Positions 6,132 to 7,725 of a DNA stretch of 7,725 nucleotides are shown here, one piece after another. The position numbers and the translations under genes are program-made. The DNA comes from Fermentibacter danicus (GTDB lineage: Bacteria; Fermentibacterota; Fermentibacteria; Fermentibacterales; Fermentibacteraceae), in NCBI GenBank assembly GCA_001618615.1, contig LKHB01000006.1, positions 1 through 7,725 of the forward strand. The letters are read 5' to 3'. The notes below the pieces were generated by a model. It saw nothing but the letters and a program-made list of their open reading frames with translations, did not search any database and was not told the DNA's origin. Position 1 is the stretch's first letter. The number at the start of each line of letters is the position of its first letter.

Positions 6132-6848
6132 TTATCCGTCCGGTACGGTCAGATCGAGGAAATCGATCAGGGCCCGCACGTCCGCCATCGTCGTATATGG
6201 CAGCACGAGGCGGATTCCAGCAAGCTGGAGCCCGTGTGCCAGGAGGTTGAATCCTACCGCCATTACTCCCTTCAACCGTGCGTCGGGTAGAGCGGCGGCC
6301 CATGCCAGCCCGGGGTTCCGCCTCCGCATGTCGATGAGGGCGATCTCCCCGGCAAGACTCTCAGCCTCCCCGCCCGTAACGACGCCTCCAGCCAGGGCTC
6401 TCGCCGGAACGTCCGAATCCGATACCGGAGTGAGGTGCCGGGTCACCCGCCATCCGATCCTGGAGGCCCTTTCGCATAGAAACGCGGGCACGGCCACCAG
6501 CCGGTCCTCGGGTTCGGTCGTGATGGACTCGAGGTTCCTTTCGGCCGACGGATCGAAGTTCCTGGGGAACTCCAGGGGGGAGGAGGTGTGCTCCCTGCGG
6601 ACGAGGATGGAGATTCCCGGGGTGCTGATCCTCACCAGCCAGAACGGGAGATGGAGATCAGGCGCGCCCGGCTGTTCGGACGGAGTCCGGGCGGTGTAAA
6701 ACGGGAACTGCACAAGCCGTCCGCTCTCCAGGGACCAGACCGATCTGCAGCCGGAGCAGAAGTGGATGATGTCGTCATCGAGGCCCGACATGGTTCTGCC
6801 GCAGTCAGTGCAGACCAGGGCGGTAACCTCCGGTTCAGATGACCACAT
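6132..6848 (-). CDS. Zinc-ribbon protein of unknown function with PFW motif
   Basis: This is a 238-residue protein without a signal peptide or clear membrane helix. An N-terminal zinc ribbon is seen as C13-x2-C16 (VCTDCG) and C31-x2-C34 (FCSGCRSVW), which should bind one zinc. After a short linker comes LHLPFWLVRI (66-75). This resembles the YVPFWHV and FYPLWIV segments of the protein encoded just upstream, so the two probably share a domain type. The remainder (about 110-238) is mixed alpha/beta with the blocks LVAVPAFLCE, EIALIDMRRR and VRALIDFLDL. I do not recognise a family. The ATG at 6848 is preferred because GGGAAGGG lies about 5 nt upstream and the resulting overlap with the upstream gene is only 14 nt. 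An in-frame ATG at 6962 would overlap by 128 nt with a membrane-helix-coding region. A partner role with the upstream membrane protein is inferred from the overlap. Confidence 0.75.
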   Translation of the reverse strand: MWSSEPEVTALVCTDCGRTMSGLDDDIIHFCSGCRSVWSLESGRLVQFPFYTARTPSEQPGAPDLHLPFWLVRISTPGISILVRREHTSSPLEFPRNFDPSAERNLESITTEPEDRLVAVPAFLCERASRIGWRVTRHLTPVSDSDVPARALAGGVVTGGEAESLAGEIALIDMRRRNPGLAWAAALPDARLKGVMAVGFNLLAHGLQLAGIRLVLPYTTMADVRALIDFLDLTVPDG

Positions 6849-7725
6849 CGCTGCCCTTCCCGCTGATCGAATCCAGTATTCCCAGGAGCTTCCACGTCCC
6901 GGCAGCGGCAACGGCCAGAGCCGCCAGAATCCCCGGCAGGCATTTAATGAAGGCGGCTGCATTCCCGCTCATCGGGCCGTCAGAGGCGGCCACGGCGAGG
7001 AAAAGAGGCGGGATGAGCGCCCAGATGGATGCGACTATGGCGGAAAGAACGTTCAGGTCGCGGCTTCTCCCCGGCAGTATTCCCCTCACGGCCCGGCCGG
7101 ACTCGCCGTCCAGAACAACGTGGTACCGCCTTCCGTCGCACTCGAAACCGACTATCCAGAGGGGGTAGAATATCAGACGAACCCTCCTGCCCGTTACGGC
7201 GTAACTGCTCCATCTCTGCTCCAGCCCTCCCGAGGCGCCGTCCGCGAGCCTGGAGAAGTATCTGTCCGCGCCCGCGAGCGCCTGGCTGAGAGGGACCGAC
7301 GGATCCACCACGATGCCCTCGCTGGCAGGCTTCCGATCGAGTGGCTCCAGACCATCGGGCAGTATGGTCCTCTGTATCCCGAGGCCGTCGATCGACAGTT
7401 GTGCATCTTCGTCGAGTCCGGGTATCCCCAGGGGTTCGAGATCGGCCGCACTCATGTTCAGGCTGCTGCGGAATGCGATCTCGCGGAATGCGGAGTCGGC
7501 GCCCTTCCTGAACCTCACCATCCTGGTAACGCCGGAGGAGGGAACCTTGTGTCTGTTCCCATCCGTATCGACAGCCACCTGGATCTCCTGTTCCTCCCAC
7601 ACCGGATCGAGCCCGGAGGCGAACCCGTGAATCTGAGCGGAAACGTGCCAGAACGGAACGTAGAAGAGTCTCGGCCTGTCGACCTTCGCCCTCGAAAGCG
7701 CTCCGCGCCTCGTGTTGCGGTCGCA
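6835..7725 (-). CDS. Membrane protein with PFW motifs, C-terminal part (5' end outside window)
   Basis: The frame is open to the window edge, giving 296 codons that start with a Cys. A GTG at 7602 is an in-frame possible start, but the conserved-looking sequence before it (RLFYVPFWHVSAQIHGF, about visible residues 19-35) argues that the gene begins outside the window. A central soluble region is followed by RLIFYPLWIVGFECDGRRYHVVLDGESGRAV (183-212). This kind of segment occurs in bacterial zinc-ribbon membrane proteins, where a PLW strand precedes a short exposed beta-hairpin. Two hydrophobic helices follow at about 225-247 and 256-284, then a short tail ending SGKGSDVVI. Its stop (6837-6835) overlaps the next gene. 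The edge Cys might be the last ligand of an upstream zinc ribbon, which cannot be checked here. Function is unknown. Confidence 0.75.
   Translation of the reverse strand, partial: CDRNTRRGALSRAKVDRPRLFYVPFWHVSAQIHGFASGLDPVWEEQEIQVAVDTDGNRHKVPSSGVTRMVRFRKGADSAFREIAFRSSLNMSAADLEPLGIPGLDEDAQLSIDGLGIQRTILPDGLEPLDRKPASEGIVVDPSVPLSQALAGADRYFSRLADGASGGLEQRWSSYAVTGRRVRLIFYPLWIVGFECDGRRYHVVLDGESGRAVRGILPGRSRDLNVLSAIVASIWALIPPLFLAVAASDGPMSGNAAAFIKCLPGILAALAVAAAGTWKLLGILDSISGKGSDVVI

Noticed and set aside
6849..6962. N-terminal extension of the zinc-ribbon protein from the ATG at 6962
   Set aside because: It would overlap the helix-coding end of the upstream gene by 128 nt, and its Trp-, Leu- and Pro-rich peptide looks like an out-of-frame shadow; the ATG at 6848 has a better ribosome site.

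Overview
This is bacterial DNA of moderately high G+C (38/60 in a sample of ruvB, 47/60 in a sample of ruvA). All eight recognisable genes, plus one possible gene fragment, lie on the minus strand, so the window is read from right to left. The outer-surface style of one gene suggests a member or relative of the Fibrobacterota-Chlorobiota-Bacteroidota (FCB) superphylum, such as a Fermentibacterota, Eisenbacteria or WOR-3 type lineage. That gene encodes a Sec signal, FG-GAP repeats and a C-terminal FlgD/type-IX-secretion-like beta domain. The assignment is an inference of modest confidence. Four two-base NN runs indicate a draft, probably metagenomic, scaffold.

Right to left: (1) 7725-6835, the C-terminal part of a membrane protein with two helices near its end; (2) 6848-6132, a soluble zinc-ribbon protein overlapping it by 14 nt; (3) yebC, ruvC, ruvA, ruvB and queH (6083-3061), packed with 4-nt stop/start overlaps; (4) 3023-1246, a secreted seven-repeat FG-GAP propeller protein; (5) a short stretch, 1243-1160, that may be the tail of a further gene; (6) 1092-1, the membrane domain of an ABC exporter, cut by the window edge at the start of its ATPase domain.

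The core is a Holliday-junction cassette. RuvA and RuvB drive branch migration, RuvC cuts the junction, and YebC is their usual genomic neighbour. QueH finishes queuosine synthesis in tRNA, and queuosine genes often sit beside ruvAB. The propeller gene follows queH after only 37 nt and may be co-transcribed. The ABC gene has lower G+C and is separated from the rest by one of the NN gaps, so its link to the cluster is uncertain.

The main caution is that yebC, ruvA and ruvB each contain an NN that replaces a conserved internal block of the protein (roughly 75, 22 and 51 residues by comparison with remembered E. coli homologues). The fourth NN cuts the 3' end of the propeller gene. These genes are probably intact in the organism; they are broken by collapsed assembly gaps, not by mutation. 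The most interesting biological points are the apparent lack of an ATG, GTG or TTG start for ruvC, the divergent RuvA, the propeller protein, and the paired PFW-motif proteins. I did not find a convincing new defence or mobile system.
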